This document shows positions 19,397-30,361 of a DNA stretch of 64,000 nucleotides, in pieces (position 1 is the stretch's first letter; each line of letters opens with the position of its first letter). A program made the translations under genes and the position numbers. This DNA comes from Novosphingobium silvae (GTDB lineage Bacteria; Pseudomonadota; Alphaproteobacteria; Sphingomonadales; Sphingomonadaceae): positions 1 through 64,000 of the forward strand of contig NZ_WVTD01000011.1 of NCBI RefSeq assembly GCF_009856825.1. Reading direction: 5' to 3'. The notes under the pieces were generated by a model. That model was not told the DNA's origin and ran no database searches. It worked only from the letters and a program-made list of their open reading frames with translations.

Positions 19397-20050
19397 GTGA
19401 ATATCATCCTTCTGGGGCCGCCGGGAGCAGGCAAAGGGACGCAGGCGCAGCGACTGGTCGACAAGCACGGCATGCGCCAGCTTTCGACAGGCGACATGCT
19501 TCGCGCGGCTGTCAAGGCGGGCACGCCGACGGGCCTGGAAGCCAAGGCCGTGATGGATCGCGGCGAACTGGTTTCCGACGCGATCGTCTCCGCTCTGATC
19601 GGAGACGAGCTTGACGCGATGGGCGCAGAAACAGGCGCCATTTTCGACGGCTATCCGCGGACCGAGGCACAGGCATCCTCGCTCGACGAGATCCTGCAAG
19701 TGCGTGGCCGCCAGCTCGATCATGTCATCGAGCTCGAGGTGAACGAGGACGCGCTTGTCGAGCGCATCACGGGCCGCTTCACCTGCGCCACATGCGGGAA
19801 GGGCTATCACGACACGTTCGAGAAGCCGAAGGTGGAGCAGACCTGCGACAAGTGCGGCGGGCACAAGTTCAAGCGCCGGCCCGACGACAATGCCGAAACC
19901 GTTCGCACCCGCATGGCGGAGTACCGCGCCAAGACCGCGCCGATCCTGCCGATCTACGAGGCTCGCGGCATCGTGAGCAAGGTCGACGGCATGGCGGACA
20001 TGGACGATGTGACGGCAATGATCGAGGCCATTCTCGCTTCGCCTGACTGA
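19397..20050 (+). CDS. adk: Adenylate kinase with zinc-type LID
   Basis: The enzyme interconverts ATP + AMP and 2 ADP. The 217-residue product starts from GTG with GGGGGT upstream. The P-loop is GPPGAGKGTQ at residues 7-16, FDGYPRTEAQ is the NMP-binding region, and RRPDDNAETVRTRM lies at the LID hinge. The LID carries four cysteines, CATC and CDKC, spaced as a zinc site, so this is the long zinc form rather than the cysteine-free E. coli type. Confidence 0.98.
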   Translation: MNIILLGPPGAGKGTQAQRLVDKHGMRQLSTGDMLRAAVKAGTPTGLEAKAVMDRGELVSDAIVSALIGDELDAMGAETGAIFDGYPRTEAQASSLDEILQVRGRQLDHVIELEVNEDALVERITGRFTCATCGKGYHDTFEKPKVEQTCDKCGGHKFKRRPDDNAETVRTRMAEYRAKTAPILPIYEARGIVSKVDGMADMDDVTAMIEAILASPD

Positions 20051-20096
20051 GGCGATCGAGGCCAGGCACCGTGCAGGGCAGATGGGGAGCGCTTCG

Positions 20097-20849
20097 ATGA
20101 AGATCGGCAGGCCGCTGCTTTCGAGCGCCGCTCTCATGCTGTCCGGGGCAGCTGTGCTCGTGTCGGTTCCGGCGTCTGCCAAGGTGGCGCAGGTTTCGGC
20201 GAACGGCTTTGTCATCCGCCATGTGGTTGGCCTCCCCGCGACGCCTGAGGAAGCCTGGGCGGTACTGGTGAAGCCCTCGGTCTGGTGGGCGCCTGACCAT
20301 ACATGGTCGGGCAGCGCGGCGAACCTGTCGATCGATGCGCGCGCGGGCGGCTGCTTCTGCGAAGTTCTGCCTGGTGGTTCGTCGCCGGGCGCTTCCCCTC
20401 GTGGCAGCGTCGAGCACATGCGGGTCGTCTATTCGGAGCGGCCGCGTGCGATCCGCATGTCCGGCGCACTCGGGCCGCTTCAGGCGGATGCCGTCACCGC
20501 GACACTGACGATCCAGATAAACGCGGACAAGAAGGGCGGCACGCAGCTTCTTCTCGAGTATGTGGTCGGCGGTTTTTCCCGCACCGCTTTCGAGAAGCTC
20601 GCTCCCGCTGTCGATGCGATGCTTGCCGAGCAGATGCGCAGGCTTTCGCAGAAGCTTGGAGGTGCCTTTGCCGCCGCTTTCCCGCATGGTGCGGCCGAAG
20701 GGGAGGGCGCTGCCGCTCCTCCATCTGCCTCGGTGGATCCGACAGCGGGCGCCGAGGCGGAGCCGGCTGCGCCGATCTCCGAAGGAAACGGCATCGTTCC
20801 CCTGTCCGACGTTCCCCTGCCGAGCGATGGCAGCATGCGTGGGCGCTGA
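20097..20849 (+). CDS. Exported SRPBCC/START-like protein, 250 aa
   Basis: The product has a Sec signal (KIGRPLLSSAALMLSGAAVLVSVPASA) and then a domain with the SRPBCC ligand-binding pattern: VVGLPATPEEAWAVLVKPSVWW, an aspartate/glycine turn region, and LTIQINADKKGGTQLLLEYVVGG. A low-complexity Ala/Pro/Glu tail follows from about residue 190. I start at the ATG at 20097 because GGGGAG lies 7 nt upstream. The gene sits between adk and rpsM, where ribosomal clusters normally have none. Ligand and role are unknown. Confidence 0.8.
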   Translation: MKIGRPLLSSAALMLSGAAVLVSVPASAKVAQVSANGFVIRHVVGLPATPEEAWAVLVKPSVWWAPDHTWSGSAANLSIDARAGGCFCEVLPGGSSPGASPRGSVEHMRVVYSERPRAIRMSGALGPLQADAVTATLTIQINADKKGGTQLLLEYVVGGFSRTAFEKLAPAVDAMLAEQMRRLSQKLGGAFAAAFPHGAAEGEGAAAPPSASVDPTAGAEAEPAAPISEGNGIVPLSDVPLPSDGSMRGR

Positions 20850-20883
20850 CCGTCAAGCGCGGACGCCAGTTCGCAACGGCACT

Positions 20884-20912
20884 TTGACTGTCGCTGCCGT
20901 TTGCGTTAAACA
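20884..20912 (+). promoter_or_regulatory. Candidate promoter P1 for the alpha operon
   Basis: TTGACT at 20884-20889 and TAAACA at 20907-20912 are spaced by 17 bp. It lies about 260 bp before rpsM. Confidence 0.45.
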
Positions 20913-20979
20913 ATTGCGACCAGGCCCCAGCGCGCGCCGTGCATCGGCGGGCCTCGGACGCTTGTGGACGCTGCAAGCG

Positions 20980-21008
20980 TTGACAGCCTGCTCGAATCGA
21001 GCTAAGCG
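20980..21008 (+). promoter_or_regulatory. Candidate promoter P2 for the alpha operon
   Basis: A consensus TTGACA at 20980-20985 is followed after 17 bp by TAAGCG at 21003-21008. It is nearer to rpsM than P1. The -10 is weak. Confidence 0.4.
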
Positions 21009-21170
21009 CGCCCTTCACTCGAAAGCAACGGCAAGTCCGGAAGGCCCAGACCGCAGTGTTAACAGCACCCGCGAGTTTCGCCAGCCGGACCTTTTGCCAT
21101 TGGTTCTGAAGGGTGTTTGCAGCGTTGAGATAGGGTCCGCCATCGGTCCCTGTGGAGCAGGAGTTTTTAA

Positions 21171-21539
21171 GTGGCACGTATTGCCGGGGTCAATCTCCCC
21201 ACCAACAAGCGCGTGATCATCGCGCTGACCTATATTCATGGTATCGGCCGCACCAAGGCCGTCGAGATCGCCGACAAGCTCGGTATCGACCATACCCGCC
21301 GCGTGCAGGACCTGTCGGACGCCGAAGTCCTCCAGATCCGCGAAACCATCGACGCCGACCACACGGTCGAGGGTGACCTTCGTCGCGAGACCGCGATGAA
21401 CATCAAGCGCCTGATGGATCTCGCATGCTACCGTGGCCTGCGTCATCGCAAGGGCCTTCCGGTTCGTGGCCAGCGCACGCACACCAATGCGCGCACCCGC
21501 AAGGGCAAGGCCAAGCCGATCGCCGGCAAGAAGAAGTAA
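21171..21539 (+). CDS. rpsM: 30S ribosomal protein S13
   Basis: S13 forms head bridges to the 50S subunit and touches P-site tRNA. The 122-residue product starts from GTG with AGGAG upstream and reads [29 protein letters not shown]; the C-terminal tail has [24 protein letters not shown]. It opens the alpha operon behind two promoter-like sequences. Confidence 0.98.
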   Translation: MARIAGVNLPTNKRVIIALTYIHGIGRTKAVEIADKLGIDHTRRVQDLSDAEVLQIRETIDADHTVEGDLRRETAMNIKRLMDLACYRGLRHRKGLPVRGQRTHTNARTRKGKAKPIAGKKK

Positions 21540-21602
21540 GCCGGGCGGGCCGGCATCCGGCCCCCGGTTTTCCCACGCGATTAATCGACAGGAACCACGA
21601 TC

Positions 21603-21992
21603 ATGGCACGCGAACCCCAGCGCATTAAGCGCCGCGAGCGCAAGAACATCACGAGCGGCATCGCGCACGTGAACGCAAGCTTCAACAACACCATGGTGAC
21701 CATCACCGACGCCCAGGGCAATGCGATCAGCTGGTCCTCGGCCGGAATGATGGGCTTCAAGGGCAGCCGCAAGTCGACCCCGTATGCCGCTCAGGTGGCC
21801 GCGGACGATGCCGGCAAGAAGGCCGCCGAGCACGGCGTGCGCACCCTCGAAGTCGAAGTCAAGGGACCCGGCTCGGGCCGCGAAAGCGCGCTTCGCGCTC
21901 TTCAGGCCGTGGGCTTCACGATTACCTCGATCCGCGACGTCACGCCGATTCCGCATAACGGCGTACGTCCCTCGAAGCGCCGCCGCGTCTGA
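21603..21992 (+). CDS. rpsK: 30S ribosomal protein S11
   Basis: S11 lies on the 30S platform near the mRNA exit. The 129-residue product carries [26 protein letters not shown] and the C-terminal [18 protein letters not shown], both standard. It is 63 nt after rpsM and 105 nt before rpoA. rpsD, which separates rpsK and rpoA in E. coli, is absent, as is usual in alphaproteobacteria. Confidence 0.98.
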   Translation: MAREPQRIKRRERKNITSGIAHVNASFNNTMVTITDAQGNAISWSSAGMMGFKGSRKSTPYAAQVAADDAGKKAAEHGVRTLEVEVKGPGSGRESALRALQAVGFTITSIRDVTPIPHNGVRPSKRRRV

Positions 21993-22097
21993 TCGAGCTA
22001 ATGCGGGCGGTGACCGGTCGCCGCCCGTCTTCGGAACGTCCCGGGCCTTTCCACCAGGCCTTCGGGGCGTAACCGCCATCACTCCCAGGGGAAGTCC

Positions 22098-23165
22098 ATG
22101 ACTGTCAACATCAAGAACTGGCAGGAACTCAAGAAGCCGAACAGCCTTGAGATCAAGCCGGGACCCGACCCCAAGCTCAAGGCGACTTTCGTTGCCGAAC
22201 CTCTCGAGCGCGGCTTCGGCCTGACGCTCGGCAACGCGCTTCGTCGCGTGCTGCTCTCCTCGCTGCAGGGCGCCGCGATCACCTCGATCAAGATCGAGAA
22301 CGTGCTTCACGAATTCTCGTCGCTTGCCGGCGTGCGCGAGGACGTCACGGACATCGTCCTGAACGTCAAGCAGATCGCGCTCAAGATGACCGGTGAGGGG
22401 CCCAAGCGTCTCCAGCTTTCCGCCACCGGCCCGGCCGCGGTGAAGGCTGGCGACATCGCCGTCTCGGGTGACATCGAGGTCATGAACAAGGACCTCGTGA
22501 TCTGCCACCTCGACGAAGGTGCGACGCTCAACATGGAACTGACGGCTGACACCGGCAAGGGCTACGTCCCCGCCGTGTCCAACCGTCCGGTGGACGCCCC
22601 GATCGGTCTCATCCCGGTCGACTCGCTCTACTCGCCGGTTCGCCAGGTCAGCTACAAGGTGGACAATGCCCGCATCGGTCAGGAGCTTGATTTCGACAAG
22701 CTCAACCTGACGGTCGAGACCGACGGCACCGTCACCCCGGAAGACGCGGTGGCCTACGCTGCGCGCATCCTCCAGGACCAGCTGGCTCTGTTCGTCCACT
22801 TCGAGGACATCGCTCCCGTTGGACAGTCGCCGATGATCGGCATGGCCGCAGGTGGCACCGCCACTTCGGAGGAGAGCGACACCAACCAGCTCAACCGCTA
22901 CCTGCTCAAGAAGGTGGACGAGCTGGAGCTTTCGGTGCGTTCGGCCAACTGCCTCAAGAACGACAACATCATCTATATCGGCGACCTGGTCCAGAAGACC
23001 GAAGCCGAGATGCTGCGCACGCCGAACTTCGGCCGCAAGTCGCTCAACGAGATCAAGGAAGTGCTTTCGTCGATGGGTCTGCGCCTCGGCATGGACATCC
23101 CGGGCTGGCCGCCCGAGAACATCGAGGAGATGGCCAAGAAGCTGGAGCAGGAACTGCTCGGCTGA
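22098..23165 (+). CDS. rpoA: RNA polymerase alpha subunit
   Basis: The alpha subunit dimer starts polymerase assembly and its C-terminal domain contacts UP elements and activators. The 355-residue product has the N-terminal domain with [25 protein letters not shown] at about residues 35-59. The C-terminal domain carries [52 protein letters not shown] precedes the ATG. A strong terminator follows 28 nt after the stop. Confidence 0.99.
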   Translation: MTVNIKNWQELKKPNSLEIKPGPDPKLKATFVAEPLERGFGLTLGNALRRVLLSSLQGAAITSIKIENVLHEFSSLAGVREDVTDIVLNVKQIALKMTGEGPKRLQLSATGPAAVKAGDIAVSGDIEVMNKDLVICHLDEGATLNMELTADTGKGYVPAVSNRPVDAPIGLIPVDSLYSPVRQVSYKVDNARIGQELDFDKLNLTVETDGTVTPEDAVAYAARILQDQLALFVHFEDIAPVGQSPMIGMAAGGTATSEESDTNQLNRYLLKKVDELELSVRSANCLKNDNIIYIGDLVQKTEAEMLRTPNFGRKSLNEIKEVLSSMGLRLGMDIPGWPPENIEEMAKKLEQELLG

Positions 23166-23193
23166 TCGGACCTTCCGATGCTGGAATGAAGAG

Positions 23194-23227
23194 GGCCTCG
23201 CGGGAAACCGCGGGGCCTTTTTCTTCT
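23194..23227 (+). terminator. Rho-independent terminator after rpoA
   Basis: GGCCTCGCGG (23194-23203), a GAAA loop and CCGCGGGGCC (23208-23217) are followed by TTTTTCTTCT. It closely copies the design of the rpmD terminator. Confidence 0.9.
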
Positions 23228-23330
23228 GATCTGCGCCGAGCGCTGCGAAATGGATGCTCCAGTAAGCGCCCGGCGAAACGGAAATTTGGGCATCGTAAGC
23301 TACGTGAGGCAAGGGCGAGAGTATCCACCC

Positions 23331-23357
23331 TTGACTCGCAACCTGTTTTCGTATTGA
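23331..23357 (+). promoter_or_regulatory. Weak candidate promoter for rplQ
   Basis: TTGACT at 23331-23336 and TATTGA at 23352-23357 are only 15 bp apart, below the usual spacing. The preceding terminator makes some promoter in this 297-bp gap likely. Confidence 0.25.
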
Positions 23358-23462
23358 GGGCGCGCTTCACACGCGAGTGAACCGGCTTTGGGCTGTGGCC
23401 GCACCACACATGCCCGGCAGGCAGTACCTTGAACGGCTGCCTGACGAACAGGAAGAAAAGAA

Positions 23463-23885
23463 ATGCGTCACAAGTACGGCCAGCGCAAGCTGCAGCGCAC
23501 CTCGGGTCACCGCGCCGCCCTGCTGCGCAACATGGCTGCCGCGCTTATCAAGCACGAGCAGATCCAGACCACCACGCCTAAGGCGAAGGAACTGCGTCCT
23601 TACATCGAAAAGCTGATCACCCTGGCGAAGAAGGGTGGCCTGTCGAACCGTCGCCTGGCGCACGCTCGTCTGCTCGACGAGACGCAGGAGAAGAAGCTGT
23701 TCGAAGTTCTCGCTGAGCGCTACGCCGGTCGCGAGGGTGGCTACACCCGCATCATCAAGGCCGGCATCCGCGCATCGGACGCTGCCCCGATCGCGATCAT
23801 CGAACTGGTCGATCGCGACGTGGAAGCCAAGGGCCAGGACTCCGGTCCGGTGATGGCTGACGAGGAGGAGTACGCCGAGGCCTGA
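23463..23885 (+). CDS. rplQ: 50S ribosomal protein L17
   Basis: L17 is an early 50S assembly protein at the bottom of the subunit. The 140-residue product begins [36 protein letters not shown] and has [22 protein letters not shown]. The acidic tail EEEYAEA is slightly longer than in E. coli. AGGAAGAAAAGAA precedes the ATG. Terminators on both sides show that it is transcribed separately from rpoA. Confidence 0.98.
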   Translation: MRHKYGQRKLQRTSGHRAALLRNMAAALIKHEQIQTTTPKAKELRPYIEKLITLAKKGGLSNRRLAHARLLDETQEKKLFEVLAERYAGREGGYTRIIKAGIRASDAAPIAIIELVDRDVEAKGQDSGPVMADEEEYAEA

Positions 23886-23912
23886 GCCACGGCGTTTCGA
23901 CGGAACAAGGGA

Positions 23913-23948
23913 GCGGTCGCGGACTTCGGTTCGCGGCCGCTTTTCGTT
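23913..23948 (+). terminator. Rho-independent terminator after rplQ
   Basis: GCGGTCGCGGAC (23913-23924), a TTCG loop and GTTCGCGGCCGC (23929-23940) form 12 pairs with two G-T wobbles, followed by TTTTCGTT. It marks the end of the ribosomal cluster. Confidence 0.85.
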
Positions 23949-24028
23949 GTGCCGGCGCGGGAGGAATCCTATCGAGGTCGACCCGGTCGGACCCCGCCGG
24001 TTCTTTCGTCAAGCAGGAGAGACAAGAC

Positions 24029-26221
<2,193 letters not shown>

Positions 26222-26313
26222 GCCTGTGGTTAAGCCGCCCGACAGCATGCGCGGCCTAGCACTTCCCCACGAGGCGGCGCGAACGTGCGCGCCGGTAAGC
26301 GGACAGTTCATCC

Positions 26314-26865
26314 ATGAAGGTCTTTCGTTCTCGCGGCGCTGCAGCACTCGCCATCATCGCCACGCTCTCGCTGAGTGCGTCGCCCGCCTCCGCGCGCGAC
26401 CGTCACGATTGGGGGCGGCACCATCGCCATCGCGGCGGCATCGATGCCGGTAGTCTGTTGGCGGGCCTTCTCGTGGGCGGTGCGGCGGTGGCGATCGCGA
26501 CGTCGGCAAACAGGAACTCGAACACCGATCGCGCCGGTACGCCCGATGATGAACCTGCGCCATATCGCTATCCGGGCGGCCCTGCGGACGGTGAGGCGGG
26601 CTATGGCGACCCCCCTGACGATGCCGGCCTTGGCGACCGTGAGCCTGCAGCCGTTTCACAAGGCCGGTTCGGCGAAGCGGTGGACGCCTGCTCCGCCGAG
26701 CTGGAGCGCGGCGGCAAGCGGATCGCATCGGTCGATGGCGTGCGCCGCATGGGCGAACGCTATAGCGTCGAAGGACGGCTCGAGGATGGTCCGGGCTATG
26801 CCTGCAGTGTCGACGACGCGGGGCATATCCGTTCGGTTGCCGTAGATGGCCGCGCGATGATCTGA
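26314..26865 (+). CDS. Uncharacterised exported protein, 183 aa
   Basis: The N-terminus is a signal peptide (AAALAIIATLSLSASPASA), followed by a His/Arg-rich stretch (RDRHDWGRHHRHRGG) and a glycine-rich hydrophobic segment SLLAGLLVGGAAVAIATSA. The middle is Pro/Asp/Gly-rich and probably disordered. The C-terminal about 60 residues form a compact domain with two cysteines (CSAELERGG and YACSVDDAG) that could make a disulfide. I recognise no family; related short periplasmic proteins are common in sphingomonads. Confidence 0.7.
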   Translation: MKVFRSRGAAALAIIATLSLSASPASARDRHDWGRHHRHRGGIDAGSLLAGLLVGGAAVAIATSANRNSNTDRAGTPDDEPAPYRYPGGPADGEAGYGDPPDDAGLGDREPAAVSQGRFGEAVDACSAELERGGKRIASVDGVRRMGERYSVEGRLEDGPGYACSVDDAGHIRSVAVDGRAMI

Positions 26866-26900
26866 GGGGGTGCGGCTGACGCTGTGGGTGCCACCCGCGC

Positions 26901-27524
26901 TCAGTCGTCGCCCCGGTGCGGCGGTAGCCCCAGCGACCAGTGGATCGCCGCGCCGCGCAGCGTGAAGCCTGCCGCCACGGCAAGCACCCACGTAAGCTCG
27001 GGCGAGACGCCCAGCGCGATGCCTGCGCCGCTGAGGCCCGCGGCGAGCGCTGCGGCGGTCACATAGAGTTCGGGGCGCATCAGGATAGAGGGTTGTCCGG
27101 CAAGGACGTCGCGGATGATGCCTCCGGTGCAGCCTGTCACCACGCCCATCAGGATAGCGGGTGCCGGCGGCACGCCCCACGACAGTGCCTTGATCGTCCC
27201 GAATACCGAGTAGATCGCGAGGCCCAGCGCATCGGCCCACTCCAGCAAGCGTCCCGCCCACCACCGGACCGGCGTGAACCAGGCGACGACAGCCACGGCG
27301 AGGCACACCGGAGCGACGAAGGGGTCGCGCGCCCAGAAGACAGGCGCGCCGATGAGGAGGTCGCGCAGCGAGCCTCCGCCCACCCCGGTTATGAGCGCGA
27401 AGAAGGCCACCGTGACGAAAGTCTGGCGCAGCCGCGCGGCTGCCAGTGCACCGGTGAGAGCGAAGACGGCGATGCCGACGAGGTCGAGGGCAGGGGGAAG
27501 GGCAGGGGTGAGGGGCGGCGTCAT
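26901..27524 (-). CDS. TRIC/UPF0126-type membrane channel protein
   Basis: The 207-residue protein has about seven hydrophobic helices and the two-fold UPF0126 repeat. Each repeat has its GG-RD signature: GGGSLRDLLIGAPVFW in the first and GGIIRDVLAGQPSILM in the second. Prokaryotic members of this family are related to trimeric intracellular cation channels and form cation pores in the inner membrane; the physiological ion here is unknown. It is convergent with the preceding exported gene and divergent from the metallopeptidase lipoprotein. Confidence 0.9.
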   Translation of the reverse strand: MTPPLTPALPPALDLVGIAVFALTGALAAARLRQTFVTVAFFALITGVGGGSLRDLLIGAPVFWARDPFVAPVCLAVAVVAWFTPVRWWAGRLLEWADALGLAIYSVFGTIKALSWGVPPAPAILMGVVTGCTGGIIRDVLAGQPSILMRPELYVTAAALAAGLSGAGIALGVSPELTWVLAVAAGFTLRGAAIHWSLGLPPHRGDD

Positions 27525-27728
27525 GCCCCGGCCCTAGCATGGCCAGCGCGTTTGGGGCTCTGTGAAAATGCGCGGCGCGCACGATCGCATCGGCACCTAC
27601 GGCTGCACTTCCCCCGCCGCTGCCTTGGGCGATTGGCGAACGTTCTATGGATTGATCGGGCAAGCGGGCTTGCACCCTGCGCCCGGGGTTCTAGTTTGCG
27701 GGCAGACCTTCATCCGACGGACGAGTTC

Positions 27729-29447
27729 ATGACTTTCTTCAAGCGCGTAACCCCGGCCGCCCTTCTGCTGGCGAGTGCCGCCTGCACCACGGCCCAGTCG
27801 CCCACCGGGCTCGAAGGAGCCGCGCCCGCTCCCCCGGCGGCTGTCCCTCTTCCTGCGGGGACCGGAGAGCCCGACTACGACCTTGCCGCGCAAAAGGAAA
27901 AGCTGGCGACGATCCCGATGGAGGTCGACACCGCCTTCCTGAGCGCCGAGGAGCGCGACGTGGTGAACCTGCTCATCAAGGCCTCCGACCTGATGAGCGA
28001 GATCTACCTTCGCCAGCGCTACGAGAAGAACCCGGAGGTGCGGCGGGTGATCTCGATGAACCGCCGCGCGGACCGGGACCTGCTGGTCGAGATGTTCGAC
28101 CGCAACTTCGGTCCTTGGGACGAAATGGCGGACCTTCGCCCGTTCTGGGGCACGACCCCCATGCCCGAGGGCGCCGGCTTCTACCCGGAGGATCTCACCC
28201 GCGCTGAGCTTGAGGCTTACGTTGCAGCCCATCCCGATCAGAAGGCAGCGCTGCTCAGTCCCTACACTGTCGTGCGGCGGAACGGCGCAAAGCTCGTGGC
28301 GGTCCCCTACTCCGTCGCTTACCGCGAGTGGCTGGAGCCTGCGGCGAAGCTGCTTGAACAGGCCGCCGCGCGGACGAGCAACGCAAGCCTGAAGCGCTTT
28401 CTTGCCCTGCGTGCCAAGGCGTTCCGCACCGATGACTACTACGAGAGCGAGCTGGCCTGGATGGACCTTGCGGGCACGCCGATCGAAGTCGCGATCGGGC
28501 CTTATGAGGTCTACACCGATCGCCTGATGGGAGCGAAGACCTCTTTCGAGAGCTTCGTCACGCTCAAGAACCCCGAAGAGTCGGCGGCCCTGGCGAAGTA
28601 CAAGAACCATCTGAAGGACATGGAAGCAAATCTTCCGATCGAGGAGCGGTACAAGAACTTCCAGCGCGGCTTCGAAAGCCCGATCGCCGTCGCCGAGCAG
28701 GTGCGCGGAGGGGGAGACAACGTGCCCGGCTCGCAGACGATCGCCTTCAACCTTCCCAACGACGAGCGCGTGCGCGAGGCCAAGGGCGCGAAGAAGGTCA
28801 TCCTTTCGAACGTACTCGGCGCCAAGTTCGACCGCATCCTCAAGCCCATGGCGCCGCTCGTGCTGAAGCCCGACCAGGCTGCGCTCGTGGCGAAAAGCTA
28901 TATGCAGTACGAGACGCTGTTCCACGAACTGTCGCATAGCCTGGGTCCGGGCTCGATCACCGTGAACGGCACGAAGACAACCGTCGACAAGGCGCTGAAG
29001 GAGCAGAACTCGGCGCTGGAGGAGGCCAAGGCCGACGTGGCTGGCGTGTGGAACATCCTGCTGATGATGCGGAAGGGCGAACTTCCTGCAGCCGAGCGGC
29101 CGGAGCTGTTCGCAACCTACTTCACCGGCATCTTCCGTGCGGTTCGCTTTGGCGCGGTGGAAGCGCATGGACAGGGCGCGGCGCTGCAGTACGCCTACCT
29201 TCGCGCACACGGAGCCTTCTCCTACGATGCCGCGGCGCGCCGCTATGTAGTCGACGACGCGCGTATGGAGGCTGGTCTGAAGGCGCTGCTGCATGACATC
29301 CTGATGCTGCAGGCAACGGGAGACTACGAGGGGACCAAGGCCTTCATGGGCAAATGGGCGCGGCTCGACGCCGAGGCGGAGAGCGCCATCGCTGCCATGA
29401 GTTCGCTTCCCGTGGATGTTCGCCCCATCTATCCCGACGCGATCTGA
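27729..29447 (+). CDS. M49-like zinc metallopeptidase lipoprotein
   Basis: The 572-residue product starts with a lipoprotein signal (RVTPAALLLASAAC, lipobox Cys19). The zinc site is HELSH at residues 399-403, with the third ligand in EEAKAD at 431-436. This pairing of HExxH with an EExxAD helix resembles the dipeptidyl-peptidase III-like (M49) group, including the plant/bacterial branch where HExxxH is replaced by HExxH. The ATG at 27729 is the only start that fits the signal; the frame open upstream is not protein-like. A periplasmic or outer-membrane-anchored peptidase is inferred. Confidence 0.85.
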   Translation: MTFFKRVTPAALLLASAACTTAQSPTGLEGAAPAPPAAVPLPAGTGEPDYDLAAQKEKLATIPMEVDTAFLSAEERDVVNLLIKASDLMSEIYLRQRYEKNPEVRRVISMNRRADRDLLVEMFDRNFGPWDEMADLRPFWGTTPMPEGAGFYPEDLTRAELEAYVAAHPDQKAALLSPYTVVRRNGAKLVAVPYSVAYREWLEPAAKLLEQAAARTSNASLKRFLALRAKAFRTDDYYESELAWMDLAGTPIEVAIGPYEVYTDRLMGAKTSFESFVTLKNPEESAALAKYKNHLKDMEANLPIEERYKNFQRGFESPIAVAEQVRGGGDNVPGSQTIAFNLPNDERVREAKGAKKVILSNVLGAKFDRILKPMAPLVLKPDQAALVAKSYMQYETLFHELSHSLGPGSITVNGTKTTVDKALKEQNSALEEAKADVAGVWNILLMMRKGELPAAERPELFATYFTGIFRAVRFGAVEAHGQGAALQYAYLRAHGAFSYDAAARRYVVDDARMEAGLKALLHDILMLQATGDYEGTKAFMGKWARLDAEAESAIAAMSSLPVDVRPIYPDAI

Positions 29448-29584
29448 AAAGGCCCGCCGCTCCGGCAAGATACCTTGCCGGTGGCGCGCGGGGTGTCCCG
29501 TGCGCCATCGGCATCGGCTTTCCTCGGTACGCACCCCTCCTGAGGGTGTGTACGTGTCCGTTCAGTTGAACAGGCCGGCGACGG

Positions 29585-30343
29585 TCAAGGCGTGAAGCGG
29601 AAGTATGCGACCAGGCGCGAGCCGTAATGCCGGTCGGTCCAGGGGGAGGATCGGTCCACCTCGCTGGCGCCGATGGAAGTGCCGGAATAGCGCACACCGG
29701 CCGCGAAGCTGGATTCAGCGTATTCGGCGCCGAGGTGATGATCGAGATAATCGCCGCCCGGTCGCAGGCGAGCCGAGCGTGGGTCGCCGTCCTTCGTTGA
29801 CCCGCTGGTGTGGCCCACACCGCCGTAGAGGGTCAGGGGTGTGCCGGGAATGCCCGCGGAGAGCCGGGCGTCGACGTAGAGGTTGCTCCCCCCGATCGCG
29901 TCCTGCGATGGGGCAAAGGCCGCTCCGACCGAGAGTTGCGCCAGGCCGAGCGTGCGCGAGACCTGTCCCGTCACCTCGACATAGCTGGTGCCCGAGCGTC
30001 CGATAAACAGGTTGCCGCGCACTCCGACGTCGAACTCCCAACCGGCGGCCTGCATGCTGTAGCGCGGCGCGATGCCGACACCGATGTCCGCGCCGCCATG
30101 ACGAGCGCTTTCGCGCAGCGTCACGGCGTCCATGTCGAGTGCGAGGTCATAGGTGACGGGCACGGTAGCGCCGATGCCGAGCGCGGCCTTGCCGTCGCTC
30201 CATCCAAGGCCGCGCTCGCGGTGATCGGTTTCCGCCTCGAAGGAGATCGACGGCGCGGACTGCGCGGCTGCCGGAGCAACCCAGGCGGTGGCGAGCAGAA
30301 TGGCACCGCAGCAGGCACCGGTCGTCCGGAAGGGTCGCGTCAT
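29585..30343 (-). CDS. TorF-like outer membrane beta-barrel protein
   Basis: The 252-residue product has a signal peptide (GAILLATAWVAPAAAQS) followed by alternating hydrophobic/polar beta strands rich in Gly, Tyr and Ser (YSMQAAGWEFDVGVRGNLF, LYVDARLSAGIPGTPLTLYGGVGH) and a terminal aromatic strand ending AYFRFTP, typical of outer-membrane barrels. The overall pattern matches the TorF putative porin family, with which I equate it tentatively. The next gene upstream, 18 nt away on the same strand, encodes another exported protein, so they may be co-transcribed. Confidence 0.75.
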   Translation of the reverse strand: MTRPFRTTGACCGAILLATAWVAPAAAQSAPSISFEAETDHRERGLGWSDGKAALGIGATVPVTYDLALDMDAVTLRESARHGGADIGVGIAPRYSMQAAGWEFDVGVRGNLFIGRSGTSYVEVTGQVSRTLGLAQLSVGAAFAPSQDAIGGSNLYVDARLSAGIPGTPLTLYGGVGHTSGSTKDGDPRSARLRPGGDYLDHHLGAEYAESSFAAGVRYSGTSIGASEVDRSSPWTDRHYGSRLVAYFRFTP

Positions 30344-30361
30344 ATGGGGAAAACGTATCCG

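Larger units (their letters stand above)
20850..21170. other. Intergenic region with tandem promoters for rpsM-rpsK-rpoA
   Basis: This 321-bp spacer has no gene. Two promoter-like sequences are present and listed separately. The last bases contain AGGAG before the GTG of rpsM. No convincing terminator for the SRPBCC gene is visible. Confidence 0.5.

Noticed and set aside
17867-20419. An 850-codon open frame on the minus strand across secY and adk
   Set aside because: It is the antisense of secY and adk, which are certain genes; the product is low-complexity and His/Asp/Arg-rich with no domain. High GC makes such frames common.
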